Below are positions 35,461 to 45,574 of a stretch of DNA of 60,869 nt, in pieces (the first letter of the stretch is position 1; every line of letters starts with the position of its first letter). Origin of the DNA: Candidatus Zambryskibacteria bacterium RIFCSPLOWO2_01_FULL_39_39 (GTDB lineage: Bacteria; Patescibacteriota; Minisyncoccia; Phycocordibacterales; WO2-35-19); contig MHWB01000002.1 of the NCBI GenBank assembly GCA_001823925.1, forward strand, positions 1 through 60,869. Direction: 5' to 3'. A program made the position numbers and the translations under genes. A model generated the notes under the pieces. It made no database searches, was not told where the DNA came from, and saw only the letters and a program-made list of their open reading frames with translations.

Positions 35461-36116
35461 TATCCAAAATCAAATATGTCAAAGGCGCCCTTTGACACTA
35501 TCCTTTTGTATAATTTTGTGTTTTCGTTTATAAAGTTTTTTGTGCCTCCAAAGATTTCAGTCAGGAATTGTTTATGGAGAATTGGATTTTTTTTATCAAT
35601 AATAAAATCATTATAACTACTCCACTTGTATTCTTCTGGTTTGTTTACCAAGGAATCTTTCACCGGATTCATATGTATATAAGATGATATAAGCATTAAT
35701 TGAGGATTTGTTTCTATGCGGACTGATTTGAATCTGTCCTGAAAAACATACCCCACCCTTTTATGTTTTAGATTTATGTATTTGGAAAAACTAGTAGATA
35801 CCCTTAATATAAGTTTTGAAACAGACTCATCGCCACATTGCTCAATTAAGAGATGAAAATGATTTGGCATTAAACAAAAGGCGTGCAATTTAAAACTATT
35901 TGGCTCCAAACTACCAATCCTTATTCTTGATTTGGGGGATTTAGTTATTTCACATTCGTTTAGATCCCCTTTCTCAATTCCAAGACCCAACCCCAATCTA
36001 AAAAGAAAAGCTCTATAATCTTGTTCGTCTCGAAATATGACCTCTTTATTATTACCTCGGTTATAAAGGTGATAGATAGAACCTTTTGCAAAATTTTTAT
36101 AATCCCTATTTCCCAT
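35460..36116 (-). CDS. REP-associated tyrosine transposase (RAYT, Y1_Tnp/IS200-like)
   Basis: YHLYNRGNNKEVIF, HAFCLMPNHFHLLIEQ, YIHMNPVK; flanked by inverted REP-like palindromes. Confidence 0.92.
   Translation of the reverse strand: MGNRDYKNFAKGSIYHLYNRGNNKEVIFRDEQDYRAFLFRLGLGLGIEKGDLNECEITKSPKSRIRIGSLEPNSFKLHAFCLMPNHFHLLIEQCGDESVSKLILRVSTSFSKYINLKHKRVGYVFQDRFKSVRIETNPQLMLISSYIHMNPVKDSLVNKPEEYKWSSYNDFIIDKKNPILHKQFLTEIFGGTKNFINENTKLYKRIVSKGAFDIFDFG
35478..35496. repeat. REP-like palindrome, left of RAYT (within its 3' end)
   Basis: gtcaaaggcgccctttgac. Confidence 0.9.
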
Positions 36117-36136
36117 ATTAAAATTATATCACACAT

Positions 36137-36167
36137 AAATATGTCAAAGGGCGCCTTTGACATATTT
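36137..36167. repeat. REP-like palindrome, right of RAYT, opposite orientation
   Basis: aaatatgtcaaagggcgcctttgacatattt, 14-bp stem with 3-nt loop. Confidence 0.93.
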
Positions 36168-36210
36168 AATGTTATTTTTATATTTTTTGATAAAATAAAA
36201 TGATAAAGTT

Positions 36211-36648
36211 ATGAAAAAGGAGATTGTGCTGGTTTTTGTTTTAATCGGGATTCTGCTCTGTCTTAGTCTTTTTATTAAAAAACAAGAATATAAAACAATA
36301 AAAACCATAAAAATAGGGGCTGTGATGCTTAATATTGAAGTAGCCGATACAGATGATGAGAGGATGCGAGGACTTTCTGGGAGAAGCGGTTTGGGAGAAA
36401 ACGAGGGGATGCTTTTTGTATTTGATACAGAGGGATATTATGGTATTTGGATGAAAGAAATGAATTTTCCGATTGATATCGCTTGGCTTGATAAAAATAA
36501 AAAAATTTTAAAGATAGAAAATACGGTAGACCCGGATACCTATCCCAAAGTTTTTAATTCCTCTATCCCAAGTTTGTATGTTTTAGAAACCAAGGCCGGC
36601 TTTTTTGAAAAATTTAAAATCAAAATAGGGGATACCCTGGATTTTTAA
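36211..36648 (+). CDS. DUF192 protein, membrane anchored
   Basis: ADTDDERMRGLSGRSGLGENEGMLFVFDTEGYYGIWMKEMNFPIDIAWLD. Confidence 0.93.
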   Translation: MKKEIVLVFVLIGILLCLSLFIKKQEYKTIKTIKIGAVMLNIEVADTDDERMRGLSGRSGLGENEGMLFVFDTEGYYGIWMKEMNFPIDIAWLDKNKKILKIENTVDPDTYPKVFNSSIPSLYVLETKAGFFEKFKIKIGDTLDF

Positions 36649-36852
36649 TTTCCTAATCCTAGGAGCTCCCATAAAGCAAGGGTATTGAGACACTTAGGTT
36701 TACATAAATAAATTTGTATTTTGTCGTGCTATTTTTTTATCTTATCCACAGTTTTTTTGGGTGTAAAAATTGTAAAATAGAGGAACTGAGTTTTTAAGTT
36801 TTTACTAAAATTTAATAAAAAATTGCAAAATTTTTAATTTTCTTACAAAAAT

Positions 36853-39174
36853 ATGCCTCAAAAAATCAAAAAAGTGTCAAAAAAGTCTGCAATGGAAGAT
36901 TTTGTCAAAAAGATTCAAAAAAGAGATGGTTCGATAGCCACTTTTGATTTTGAGAGGATTGTGGTCGCTACTAATAAGGCTATGAGGGCTGCCGAGGAAG
37001 GCTCTTTACCAGAAGCCAGAATGGTAGCTAATAAGGTTTTGGCTGATTTGGTCAGGATTTCCAAAAAATACAAAAATTTCGTGCCTACTGTTGAGGGTAT
37101 TCAGGATTCAGTGGAAAAGGAGCTAATGATGTCTGAATATGTGGCTACCGCCAAGGCCTTTATTTTGTATCGAGACGAGCGCACTAAAGTTCGTGAACAA
37201 AATATAGCCATCCCCCAAGAAGTTAAAAATAAAATTGCTGAGAGCAGTAAATATTTCAAATCATCATATCAAGAATTTATCTTCTATCAATTCTATTCTA
37301 GGTGGCGCAGTGAACTTGGTCGCCGAGAAACTTGGATAGAGGCGGTTGATCGTTTTATTGATTATATGAAAGAAAATATGGGTTCAAAATTGACCCCGCT
37401 AGAATATTCAGAAGTGAGAGAAGCAATTTTAAAACAAGACGTCTGTCCTTCAATGAGACTCTTGTGGTCATCCGGCAATGCTTGTCGACAATCAAACGTG
37501 ACTGCCTATAACTGCGCATACATCGCCCCAGTTTCTTGGCGAGATCTTTCCGAGATTATGTATGTATCAATGCGTGGCGCTGGTTGTGGTTTCTCCGTTG
37601 AACCGGAAAATGTCGGCAAATTTCCTCAAATTCAAAAACAAACTGGTAAATTTGCTCCCAAAATTGTAGTAGAGGATAGTTCCGAAGGCTGGTGCAAAGC
37701 TTTTGTCTCTGCTTGTGAGGCATGGGAGGAAGGTTGCGATGTAGAATTTGATTACTCACTGATTAGACCTGCTGGCGCTAAACTTACCTCAATGGGCGGT
37801 AGAGCTTCTGGTCCAGCACCACTTCAAGAACTTATGCAATTTACCAAAAGAAAGATACTTGCTCGTCAAGGTCGTCGCCTCACCACTCTCGATTTGCACG
37901 ACATTATCTGCCAAATCGGCCTGATTGTCGTCGCTGGTGGTGTGAGGCGTAGCGCCCTCATCTCTCTTTCCGCTCTAGACGATAGGGAGATGCGTGATGC
38001 CAAAAATGGCGCATTTTGGCAGACTAATGGTCAACGCTCTATGGCCAACAACTCTGCTGTTTATGAAAGCAAGCCATCCGCCGAAGAATTTCTAGAAGAA
38101 TGGACCGCCCTAGTCACTTCCCATGCCGGAGAGCGAGGTATATTTAATCGTGCTGGTCTGCAAGCTCAAGTCCCAGCTCGCCGTTGGGAAAATTTGAAAG
38201 ATGCTAGGCAACCGGGGATGAACCCTTGTGGAGAAATTTACCTCCAGTCCAAGCAGTTTTGTAATCTTACTTCCATCGTTGTCAGACCGAAAGATGATAT
38301 GGAAAACTTGAAAAACAAAATGCGCATCGCCACTCTTTTGGGTACCTATCAGGCCACTCTCACCAATTTTCCATACCTTTCCAAAGAATGGAAAATAAAT
38401 TGTGAAAAGGAACAGTTGCTCGGAGTCTCTATCACTGGTTATTACGACAACAAAATTATACGCAATGACGAAAATTTGAGAATTTTGCGTGATGAGGCCA
38501 TCAAAGTCAATAAAAAATACGCCAAACGCTTGGGGGTCAATGAATCTACTGCCATCACCTGTGTCAAACCACACGGCAACTCCGGTCAACTCTTGGGAGT
38601 CGGCTCTGGAATGCACACTTGGTACTCCCACTACTATATTCGCCGTGTTCGCATTTCAGCCAACGATCCACTCCTCCAGCTGGCTAGAGATCAAGGGGTG
38701 CCGGTCAAACCAGAAGTTGGTTATTCCACCTCCAATGCTTCAACTATGGTTTTGGAATTCCCTTGCAAGGCACCTGAAGGAGCGATGGTCAACAAAGATG
38801 TCACCGCTCTAGAGCTTTTGGAAGAATGGAAGAGACTCAAAGTTAACTTTACCGAACACAACCCGTCAGCGACCATCTATGTCGGAGACGGAGATTGGAT
38901 TGCGGTCGCTGATTTCGTTTACAAAAACTGGGATATTGTCGGCGGTCTTTCCTTCTTACCAAGAAACAATCACGTCTACCAACTCGCGCCGTACGAAGAG
39001 ATTACCAAAGATGAATACGAACGACGTCTAAAAATGCTCGGTCATATCGATTTTTCCAAACTTCTACTCTATGAGAAAAGTGATCAAACCATTGGTGCCA
39101 AAGAAGCGGCTTGTGTCGGCGGAGTCTGCGAAATTGACTATGTCCCCTCCATGACCGAGACAAAAACATCTTAG
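36853..39174 (+). CDS. nrdJ: Adenosylcobalamin-dependent (class II) ribonucleotide reductase with N-terminal ATP-cone
   Basis: VKKIQKRDGSIATFDFERIVVA ATP-cone; YNCAYIAP, NPCGEIYLQSKQFCNLTS. Confidence 0.88.
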   Translation: MPQKIKKVSKKSAMEDFVKKIQKRDGSIATFDFERIVVATNKAMRAAEEGSLPEARMVANKVLADLVRISKKYKNFVPTVEGIQDSVEKELMMSEYVATAKAFILYRDERTKVREQNIAIPQEVKNKIAESSKYFKSSYQEFIFYQFYSRWRSELGRRETWIEAVDRFIDYMKENMGSKLTPLEYSEVREAILKQDVCPSMRLLWSSGNACRQSNVTAYNCAYIAPVSWRDLSEIMYVSMRGAGCGFSVEPENVGKFPQIQKQTGKFAPKIVVEDSSEGWCKAFVSACEAWEEGCDVEFDYSLIRPAGAKLTSMGGRASGPAPLQELMQFTKRKILARQGRRLTTLDLHDIICQIGLIVVAGGVRRSALISLSALDDREMRDAKNGAFWQTNGQRSMANNSAVYESKPSAEEFLEEWTALVTSHAGERGIFNRAGLQAQVPARRWENLKDARQPGMNPCGEIYLQSKQFCNLTSIVVRPKDDMENLKNKMRIATLLGTYQATLTNFPYLSKEWKINCEKEQLLGVSITGYYDNKIIRNDENLRILRDEAIKVNKKYAKRLGVNESTAITCVKPHGNSGQLLGVGSGMHTWYSHYYIRRVRISANDPLLQLARDQGVPVKPEVGYSTSNASTMVLEFPCKAPEGAMVNKDVTALELLEEWKRLKVNFTEHNPSATIYVGDGDWIAVADFVYKNWDIVGGLSFLPRNNHVYQLAPYEEITKDEYERRLKMLGHIDFSKLLLYEKSDQTIGAKEAACVGGVCEIDYVPSMTETKTS

Positions 39175-39221
39175 ATTTGATATAATTAATTTAAATATTT
39201 TTAATTTAAATTTTTAAATTT

Positions 39222-40253
39222 ATGTCTATTAAAGTTGCAATAAACGGGGCGGGGAGAATTGGCAGAGCTTTTTTGAAACTCTCACAAAATTTTGGTGATC
39301 AGATAGATATTGTTGCAATAAATGATTTGGGAGACATAGAAAATATTGCCTATCTTTTGAAGTACGACACTGCATACGGCTCCGCGCAATTTCCCGTAGA
39401 AGTTGCTCCTGATAAGCAAAGTATTTTGGTAAATGGTAAACCTATAAAATTTTTGAGTAGTAAAGAACCCAAAGATTTACCTTGGGGAAATCTGGGAATA
39501 GACGTGGTTATAGAATCTACTGGATTTTTTACAACCTTTGAAAAAGCAAAAGCTCATATAGGTGCGGGGGCAAAGAGGGTTGTGATTACAGCTCCTGTCA
39601 AAGACACTCCAGTAGACGAAACACAGGCCACAATACTCATGGGTATCAATGATGAAAAGTTAGAGAAATGCATCATAAGTTCAAACGCTTCTTGTACTAC
39701 CAACGCCGCTTCTCCCGTGATTCAAATTTTACATGAAAAAATTGGCATTGAAAAAGCATTGCTAAACACTACACACGCCCTGACTGCAAGCCAATCTTCT
39801 GTAGATAGTCCAAACAAGAGTAATCTTCGAGAAGGTAGGGCATCGGGATACAATATTATCCCAACCTCAACTGGATCAGCGATAGCGGTTACTAAAGCCA
39901 TCCCAGAACTTGAAGGAAAGTTTGATGGAATATCAATGAGAGTGCCGATAATTACAGGATCAATTGCTGATATTACTTTTATATCTAAAAGGGACACTAC
40001 CGTTGAAGAAGTTAATAAAATTTTGAAAGATGCTGCAGCCGATCCTCGTTGGGAAGGAGTTTTTACAGTAACTGAAGACCCAATTGTTTCCTCCGATATT
40101 ATAGGCTCGCTCTTTGGTTCAATTGCTGATCTTGGACTTACTCGGGTTGTTGACGGCAATTTAGTAAATGTTCTCGCTTGGTATGACAATGAGATGGGGT
40201 ACACCGCGACACTTTTGAAGCACGTTTTGAAGATAGGACAGTATTTAAAATAA
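39222..40253 (+). CDS. gap: Glyceraldehyde-3-phosphate dehydrogenase
   Basis: KVAINGAGRIGRAFLK, SNASCTTNAASPV, WYDNEMGY. Confidence 0.97.
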   Translation: MSIKVAINGAGRIGRAFLKLSQNFGDQIDIVAINDLGDIENIAYLLKYDTAYGSAQFPVEVAPDKQSILVNGKPIKFLSSKEPKDLPWGNLGIDVVIESTGFFTTFEKAKAHIGAGAKRVVITAPVKDTPVDETQATILMGINDEKLEKCIISSNASCTTNAASPVIQILHEKIGIEKALLNTTHALTASQSSVDSPNKSNLREGRASGYNIIPTSTGSAIAVTKAIPELEGKFDGISMRVPIITGSIADITFISKRDTTVEEVNKILKDAAADPRWEGVFTVTEDPIVSSDIIGSLFGSIADLGLTRVVDGNLVNVLAWYDNEMGYTATLLKHVLKIGQYLK

Positions 40254-40254
40254 A

Positions 40255-40695
40255 ATGAAAATATATTTCGCTAGTGATCATGCCGGATTTCTAATGAAGG
40301 ATGAGCTAATCCCTTTTGTAAAATCTTTGGGATTTGAAGTAGAAGATTGCGGAGCTTTTGTATTTAACAAAGAAGATGATTATCCAGATTTTATAAAAAA
40401 AGCCGCAGAGGCTGTTTCAAAAAGTCCAGAAGACGGCAAAGCCATAATACTTGGGGGCTCTGGAGAAGGTGAGGATATGGTTGCAGATAAATTCCCAAAC
40501 GTAAGATCTGCAGAATACTATGGGGGCAATCTGGAAATCATAAAGCTCTCCAGAGAACACAATGATGCAAACATTCTTTCTCTCGGAGCGAGATTTTTAT
40601 CTTTAGAAGAAGCAAAAGAGGCAGTAAAGCTCTGGCTAGAAACACCATTTTCAAAGGAAAAAAGACATAAAAGAAGAATAGATAAAATTAATTAA
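40255..40695 (+). CDS. rpiB: RpiB/LacA/LacB sugar-phosphate isomerase
   Basis: IYFASDHAGFLMKDEL, REHNDANILSLGARF. Confidence 0.93.
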   Translation: MKIYFASDHAGFLMKDELIPFVKSLGFEVEDCGAFVFNKEDDYPDFIKKAAEAVSKSPEDGKAIILGGSGEGEDMVADKFPNVRSAEYYGGNLEIIKLSREHNDANILSLGARFLSLEEAKEAVKLWLETPFSKEKRHKRRIDKIN

Positions 40696-40705
40696 AGTAG
40701 AAAAA

Positions 40706-41377
40706 ATGATTGAAATAATACCAGCCATAATTCCACCAAGTTTAAACATTGTAAGAGAAAAATTCTCTAAGGTTTTGGGGTTGGTAAAAAAAGTACAGAT
40801 GGATATTGTAGATGGTGAGTATGCTCCAGTTAAGACGTGGCCTTTTGTAGACAAAAACTCTGATGATCTGATGAAAATGGCGCGTGGCGAAGAAAAGTTT
40901 CCCTATATTGATGATTTTATATTAGAAATAGATATGCTGATTTTTCATCCGATTGAATATATAAATGATTTTATTTCACTGGGCGCCAAAAGTTTTGTAA
41001 TTCATATTGACTCAACCGATCATATTGAAGAATGCCTAGATACTATCAAAAATCTGGGGTGCGCGGTTGGCTTGGGGATAAAGCCTTCGGTAGATGTAGA
41101 CCTGCTTCAGCCATTTTTACTAAAAGCAGATTTCGTCCAATTTATGGGTAATGATAAAGTTGGCCATAATGGCATAGAGTTAGATAATTCTGTCATAAAC
41201 AAAATAAAATATTTCCACAAAAAACATCCTTCAACAGCCATTCAGATTGATATTGGGGTAAATGAAGAGACCATCCCAAAACTTAAAGAAGCTGGTGTCT
41301 CTCGTTTTATTTCTGGTTCATATATATTTAATGCTCCTAATATAAAAGAAGCTCTCACCAAACTCCAAAATTTTTAA
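40706..41377 (+). CDS. Ribulose-phosphate 3-epimerase-like TIM barrel
   Basis: VQMDIVDGEYAP, QIDIGVNEETIPKLKEAGVSRFISGSYIF. Confidence 0.8.
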   Translation: MIEIIPAIIPPSLNIVREKFSKVLGLVKKVQMDIVDGEYAPVKTWPFVDKNSDDLMKMARGEEKFPYIDDFILEIDMLIFHPIEYINDFISLGAKSFVIHIDSTDHIEECLDTIKNLGCAVGLGIKPSVDVDLLQPFLLKADFVQFMGNDKVGHNGIELDNSVINKIKYFHKKHPSTAIQIDIGVNEETIPKLKEAGVSRFISGSYIFNAPNIKEALTKLQNF

Positions 41378-41434
41378 TTTATTACTGCTATAATTAACAA
41401 TATACTTCTCTAAATATTAAATTCACAAAATAAA

Positions 41435-42331
41435 ATGCAAAGTTTGAATGATGAAAAAATAAAATGGCTCACGGAGAAGGCTAATGAAATACGGCAGTCT
41501 ATTATAGAAATGCTAATTGAAGCGGGAAGCGGGCACTCTGCGGGGCCACTTGGTATGGCAGATATTTTTACCGCACTTTTCTTTCATATAATGAAGCACG
41601 ATCCGACTAATCCCCTTTGGGCAGAAAGAGACAGACTAATACTTTCAAACGGCCACATTTGCCCTGTACTTTATGCGACGATGGCGCACTCCGGGTATTT
41701 TCCACTAGAAGAACTTAAAACATTAAGGAAGTTTGGTTCACGACTCCAAGGTCATCCACACAGAGAATACTTGCCGTTTATTGAAACATCATCGGGACCT
41801 TTGGGTTTAGGCCTTTCTCAAACAGTCGGGATGTGTTTGGCAGACAGGATTGATCATGGTAAGTATTCAAATAAACAATTTTATTGTTTATTGAGCGATG
41901 GAGAATTGGAAGAAGGTAATACTTGGGAAGGGGTAATGTTGGGTGGTAAAGAGAGGTTGCAAAACATAACGGCAATAATAGATAGAAACAATATTCAAAT
42001 AGAGGGATATACTGAAGACATAATGCCCTTAGAGCCCCTAGCGGATAAATGGAAGGCTTTCAACTGGCATGTGCAGATGATAGACGGACACAACTTTGAT
42101 CAAATAGTCGGGGCAGTCGGTGAGGCGCAAGCTGTTTTTGATAAGCCATCAATCATAATTGCTAACACTATTCCCGGTAAAGGAGTCTCCTTTATGGAAA
42201 GGAGGTGGCAGTGGCATGGCAATCCTCCAGGTAAAGGGCCAGAGGATGTGGTGCCTAAAGAAAGACAGGGTAAAGAGGCCATCAAAGAACTCCGCACCCT
42301 AGGTGGTAAAATAAAATCCGAACATGAATAA
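41435..42331 (+). CDS. Transketolase, N-terminal (TPP) subunit
   Basis: GSGHSAGPLGMADIFTALFF, GLSQTVGMCLADRI, LLSDGELEEGNTWEG. Confidence 0.93.
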   Translation: MQSLNDEKIKWLTEKANEIRQSIIEMLIEAGSGHSAGPLGMADIFTALFFHIMKHDPTNPLWAERDRLILSNGHICPVLYATMAHSGYFPLEELKTLRKFGSRLQGHPHREYLPFIETSSGPLGLGLSQTVGMCLADRIDHGKYSNKQFYCLLSDGELEEGNTWEGVMLGGKERLQNITAIIDRNNIQIEGYTEDIMPLEPLADKWKAFNWHVQMIDGHNFDQIVGAVGEAQAVFDKPSIIIANTIPGKGVSFMERRWQWHGNPPGKGPEDVVPKERQGKEAIKELRTLGGKIKSEHE

Positions 42332-42333
42332 AC

Positions 42334-42380
42334 CTCACCCCCAACCCCTCTCCTAAATTCAGGAGAGGGGAGGAAGAAAA
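42334..42380. repeat. Intergenic palindromic repeat between transketolase subunits
   Basis: cccctctcctaaattcaggagagggg. Confidence 0.85.
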
Positions 42381-42389
42381 AAAACAATT

Positions 42390-43382
42390 ATGTTAAATAC
42401 AAATTTAAAACTTAATACAAAAATGTTTGATGCGGATATGGAACAGGTGCCAATCAGAAAAGGATTTGGAGAAGGTTTGGTAATTGCGGCAGATAGAGAT
42501 AAAAATGTTATTGGACTTTGCGCAGATCTTACAGAGAGTACCCAAATGCATTTCTTTGCAAAGAAATATCCAGAAAGGTTCGTGCAGGTTGGTGTTGCAG
42601 AACAAAACTTGGTAACGGTAGCAAGTGGTATGGCGGCGATGGGTAAGATCCCTTTCACTTCTTCCTATGCAATGTTTAGTCCAGGAAGAAATTGGGAACA
42701 GATACGCACAACGATTTGTTATAACGACAGGAAGGTTGTGATCGTGGGAAGCCACGCTGGTATCTCTGTCGGTCCTGACGGTGGTACCCACCAAGCGATT
42801 GAAGATATTGCCTTGATGCGAGTTTTACCAAATATGACAGTTATATCTCCTTGCGACGCAATAGAAGCAAAGAAGGCAACAATTGCAATTGCAAAAACAA
42901 AAGAGCCGACATACATAAGACTAGCAAGAGAAAAAACTCCAATCATAACAAGCGAGGATACTCCTTTTGAAATAGGTAAGGCGCAAGTTTTCTTTGCACC
43001 CCCAATGACTCCACAAGTGGGCATCGTAGCGACTGGAGCTTTGGTCCATAAGGCTATAGTAGCGGCTCAAAATTTTGCAGAAAAAGGCATCTCAGTAAAA
43101 GTCTTAAATATTTCAAGTATTAGACCTCTTGATTTTGAAGCTATTATCAATTTAGCCAAAGAAGCCGGCGCGATAGTGAGTGTAGAGGAACATCAGATAG
43201 TTGGCGGTTTTGGATCTGCGGTTGCTGAAGTATTGGTCCAAAATTATCCAGTACCGATGGAGCTTATTGGTGTGCATGATAAATTTGGTCAGTCTGGTAC
43301 TCCAGATGAACTTCTAGAGCATTACCATATGGGCATCTCTCATATTGAAAAAGCAGTAGAAAAGGTTTTAGGGAGAAAATAA
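42390..43382 (+). CDS. Transketolase, C-terminal subunit
   Basis: ERFVQVGVAEQNLVTVASGMAAMGKIPFTSSYAMF, VEEHQIVGGFGSAVAE. Confidence 0.93.
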   Translation: MLNTNLKLNTKMFDADMEQVPIRKGFGEGLVIAADRDKNVIGLCADLTESTQMHFFAKKYPERFVQVGVAEQNLVTVASGMAAMGKIPFTSSYAMFSPGRNWEQIRTTICYNDRKVVIVGSHAGISVGPDGGTHQAIEDIALMRVLPNMTVISPCDAIEAKKATIAIAKTKEPTYIRLAREKTPIITSEDTPFEIGKAQVFFAPPMTPQVGIVATGALVHKAIVAAQNFAEKGISVKVLNISSIRPLDFEAIINLAKEAGAIVSVEEHQIVGGFGSAVAEVLVQNYPVPMELIGVHDKFGQSGTPDELLEHYHMGISHIEKAVEKVLGRK

Positions 43383-43541
43383 TGTTATGAAATGTGACCA
43401 AAAGTAATCCACAGGTGGATTTGCTCCACAGGACAAAAGTGTTATTTTGATTAAGGAATCTTCAGAGGGGGAGAGAGCAAGGAGGTGGTCCAAAAGAGGT
43501 ATCTCTAAAATTTCTCTCCCCCTCACGGAAAAGTGAGAACA

Positions 43542-43566
43542 CAGGCATCGTGAAAACGGTGCTTTT
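43542..43566 (+). terminator. Terminator hairpin with GAAA loop
   Basis: gcatcgtgaaaacggtgcttttt. Confidence 0.7.
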
Positions 43567-44579
43567 TACATTATTTTTTGTGGGCGGAAGTCTTGGGGAG
43601 CTTTGGATAAAAATTTGAGTATTTCTTCTTGAGTGAGAAGCCCTTTTTGAGCGCCAACATATTGAACCACCGACATTGAATTTATTGGCGCCCAGAGAAA
43701 GGCATCAAACAAAGATTTACCCAAAGCGATAGCAGAGGTAAAGGTTGCCGAAAATGCATCCCCGGCGCCAGTACGATCATAAGGAGGTTTCTCATCTGGA
43801 AACGTTGGCATAAAAAAACTTTCATAACCATCATAGGCATAAGCACCCTTGGGTCCATCAGTGATGACGACAACATTTGGCCCTAAGTCGTGCATTTCTT
43901 TTAGTAAATTTTTGACATCTTGTTCGCCTCCTTTATTTAAAATATTTTTTGCTTCTTCAACATTGCAAAAGAATATATCAGAGCGACTATATAAATCTTT
44001 CAAATTTTCAATTCCCATTTTCATCTGAAAAGTGCCCGGCTGAAAAGCAAACTTTATATCTTGATTCTGACGTAAGTACTCGGCAATCTGCCTATGATAA
44101 TCTAGAGAATTTTCTCCAACAGAAGACAAGTAAACCCATTTGGGACTACCAATGTCTCCCAGTTTATAATCGTATTCGTGATGTTTTACTAAAATAGTAC
44201 GGTCCGATTCAAACCATAAAACATAGTGGTAATTTGTTTCTTTGTCTTTATGTACAGAAACAAAATGGGTGGCCACTTTGTTATTTTTTAAGGTGGCGAT
44301 GCATTCGTGGCCATTATGATCATCACCCAGATTAGTTACCAAAGCAGAACTTAATCCTAATCTAGAGGCGCAGACAGCTGCGTTGGCGCTATTGCCAACG
44401 GCTTTTACTTCTTCTACAAATTCATAAGGCACTTTGTCTCCAAATCTTAAAGCGAGCTCGCACTTTTTGCCACTCTCATCGCAAATCGTTTTGGCATCTT
44501 TCAATCTAATAAAAGCGTCGGTAGTGATATCACCAATAGAGATAAAATCAAAATCTTTGTGTATATTTAAAAAATCCAT
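43566..44579 (-). CDS. PfkB-family carbohydrate kinase
   Basis: VKAVGNSANAAVCASRLGLSSALVTNLGDDHNG; DRTGAGDAFSATF. Confidence 0.92.
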   Translation of the reverse strand: MDFLNIHKDFDFISIGDITTDAFIRLKDAKTICDESGKKCELALRFGDKVPYEFVEEVKAVGNSANAAVCASRLGLSSALVTNLGDDHNGHECIATLKNNKVATHFVSVHKDKETNYHYVLWFESDRTILVKHHEYDYKLGDIGSPKWVYLSSVGENSLDYHRQIAEYLRQNQDIKFAFQPGTFQMKMGIENLKDLYSRSDIFFCNVEEAKNILNKGGEQDVKNLLKEMHDLGPNVVVITDGPKGAYAYDGYESFFMPTFPDEKPPYDRTGAGDAFSATFTSAIALGKSLFDAFLWAPINSMSVVQYVGAQKGLLTQEEILKFLSKAPQDFRPQKIM

Positions 44580-44648
44580 TTGATATTTAAAGTTCGATCT
44601 TTATTATACACCGCTAATAATTTTTAAAAAATAAAAATATGATAATAT

Positions 44649-45533
44649 GTGGATACCATTATGATAAAAAGTTTACGCGAATACATAAAAGAGGCGGAAG
44701 AAAAAAAGGTGGCCATCGGACATTTTAATATTTCTGATTCCCTCGGTTTTTGGGCAGTGGTCAATGCTTCAAAAAAATTAAACTTGCCGGTTATTATTGG
44801 AGTCTCTGAAGGGGAAAGAGATTTTATTGGAGTAAAGCAAATAAAAGCTTTAGTAGATACCTTAAAGGCAGATGGCTTACCTGTATTTCTAAACGCAGAT
44901 CACACTTATTCGGTAGAAAAAATAAAAGAGGTGGTAGATGCGGGGTTTGACGCCGCTATTATAGACGGCGCAGAGCTTTCTTTTGAAGAAAATTTGAAGA
45001 TGACCAAAGAGTCTGTTGCCTATAAAAATTCTACAAATCCAGAAATGATTATAGAGGCAGAGCTCGGCTTCATAGGCAAGTCCTCCAAAATTTGGGACGA
45101 AGTGCCGACGGGCGCCGCTTCATCTGACGCTGTACTTACCAAAAAAGAAGAAGCAAGTGAGTTTGTAAAAGAAACTGGCGTAGATTTATTTGCGCCGGCA
45201 GTTGGCAATATCCACGGCATGGCAAAAAATTTAAAAGTAAATTTTGAGAAGTTAAATATAGAAAGAATTAGGGTTTTGCGCGAGGCAACTGGTGTCCCTT
45301 TAGTGCTCCATGGTGGCTCGGGTATAACTGATGAAGAGTTTAAATTAGCTATCGGGGCAGGTATTTCTATTATTCATATAAATACCGAGATAAGACTCGC
45401 TTATAAACAAGGTCTTCAAAGATCTTTCTCTGACTCTCCAGATGAAATTGCTCCTTACAAATTCCTCAAACCCGCCAGAGATGGAATGCAGGCTGTAGTA
45501 GAAAAGCGTCTTGCCTTGTTCAATAATTTGTAA
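44649..45533 (+). CDS. fba: Class II fructose-bisphosphate aldolase
   Basis: AIGHFNISDSLGFWAVVNA, NADHTYSVEKIKEVVDAGFDAAIIDGAE, LVLHGGSGI. Confidence 0.92.
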   Translation: MDTIMIKSLREYIKEAEEKKVAIGHFNISDSLGFWAVVNASKKLNLPVIIGVSEGERDFIGVKQIKALVDTLKADGLPVFLNADHTYSVEKIKEVVDAGFDAAIIDGAELSFEENLKMTKESVAYKNSTNPEMIIEAELGFIGKSSKIWDEVPTGAASSDAVLTKKEEASEFVKETGVDLFAPAVGNIHGMAKNLKVNFEKLNIERIRVLREATGVPLVLHGGSGITDEEFKLAIGAGISIIHINTEIRLAYKQGLQRSFSDSPDEIAPYKFLKPARDGMQAVVEKRLALFNNL

Positions 45534-45574
45534 AATTTCACTAAAAGATATACTATCTGCTACAGGAGAAAACT

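Noticed and set aside
36853-39174. Intein in nrdJ or gyrB
   Set aside because: Motif order is continuous and no splicing-domain motifs are seen; the GyrB insert is short and acidic.
41435-43382. Transketolase in two ORFs as a frameshifted pseudogene
   Set aside because: Both halves are intact with a proper intergenic gap; split transketolases are common in archaea and CPR.
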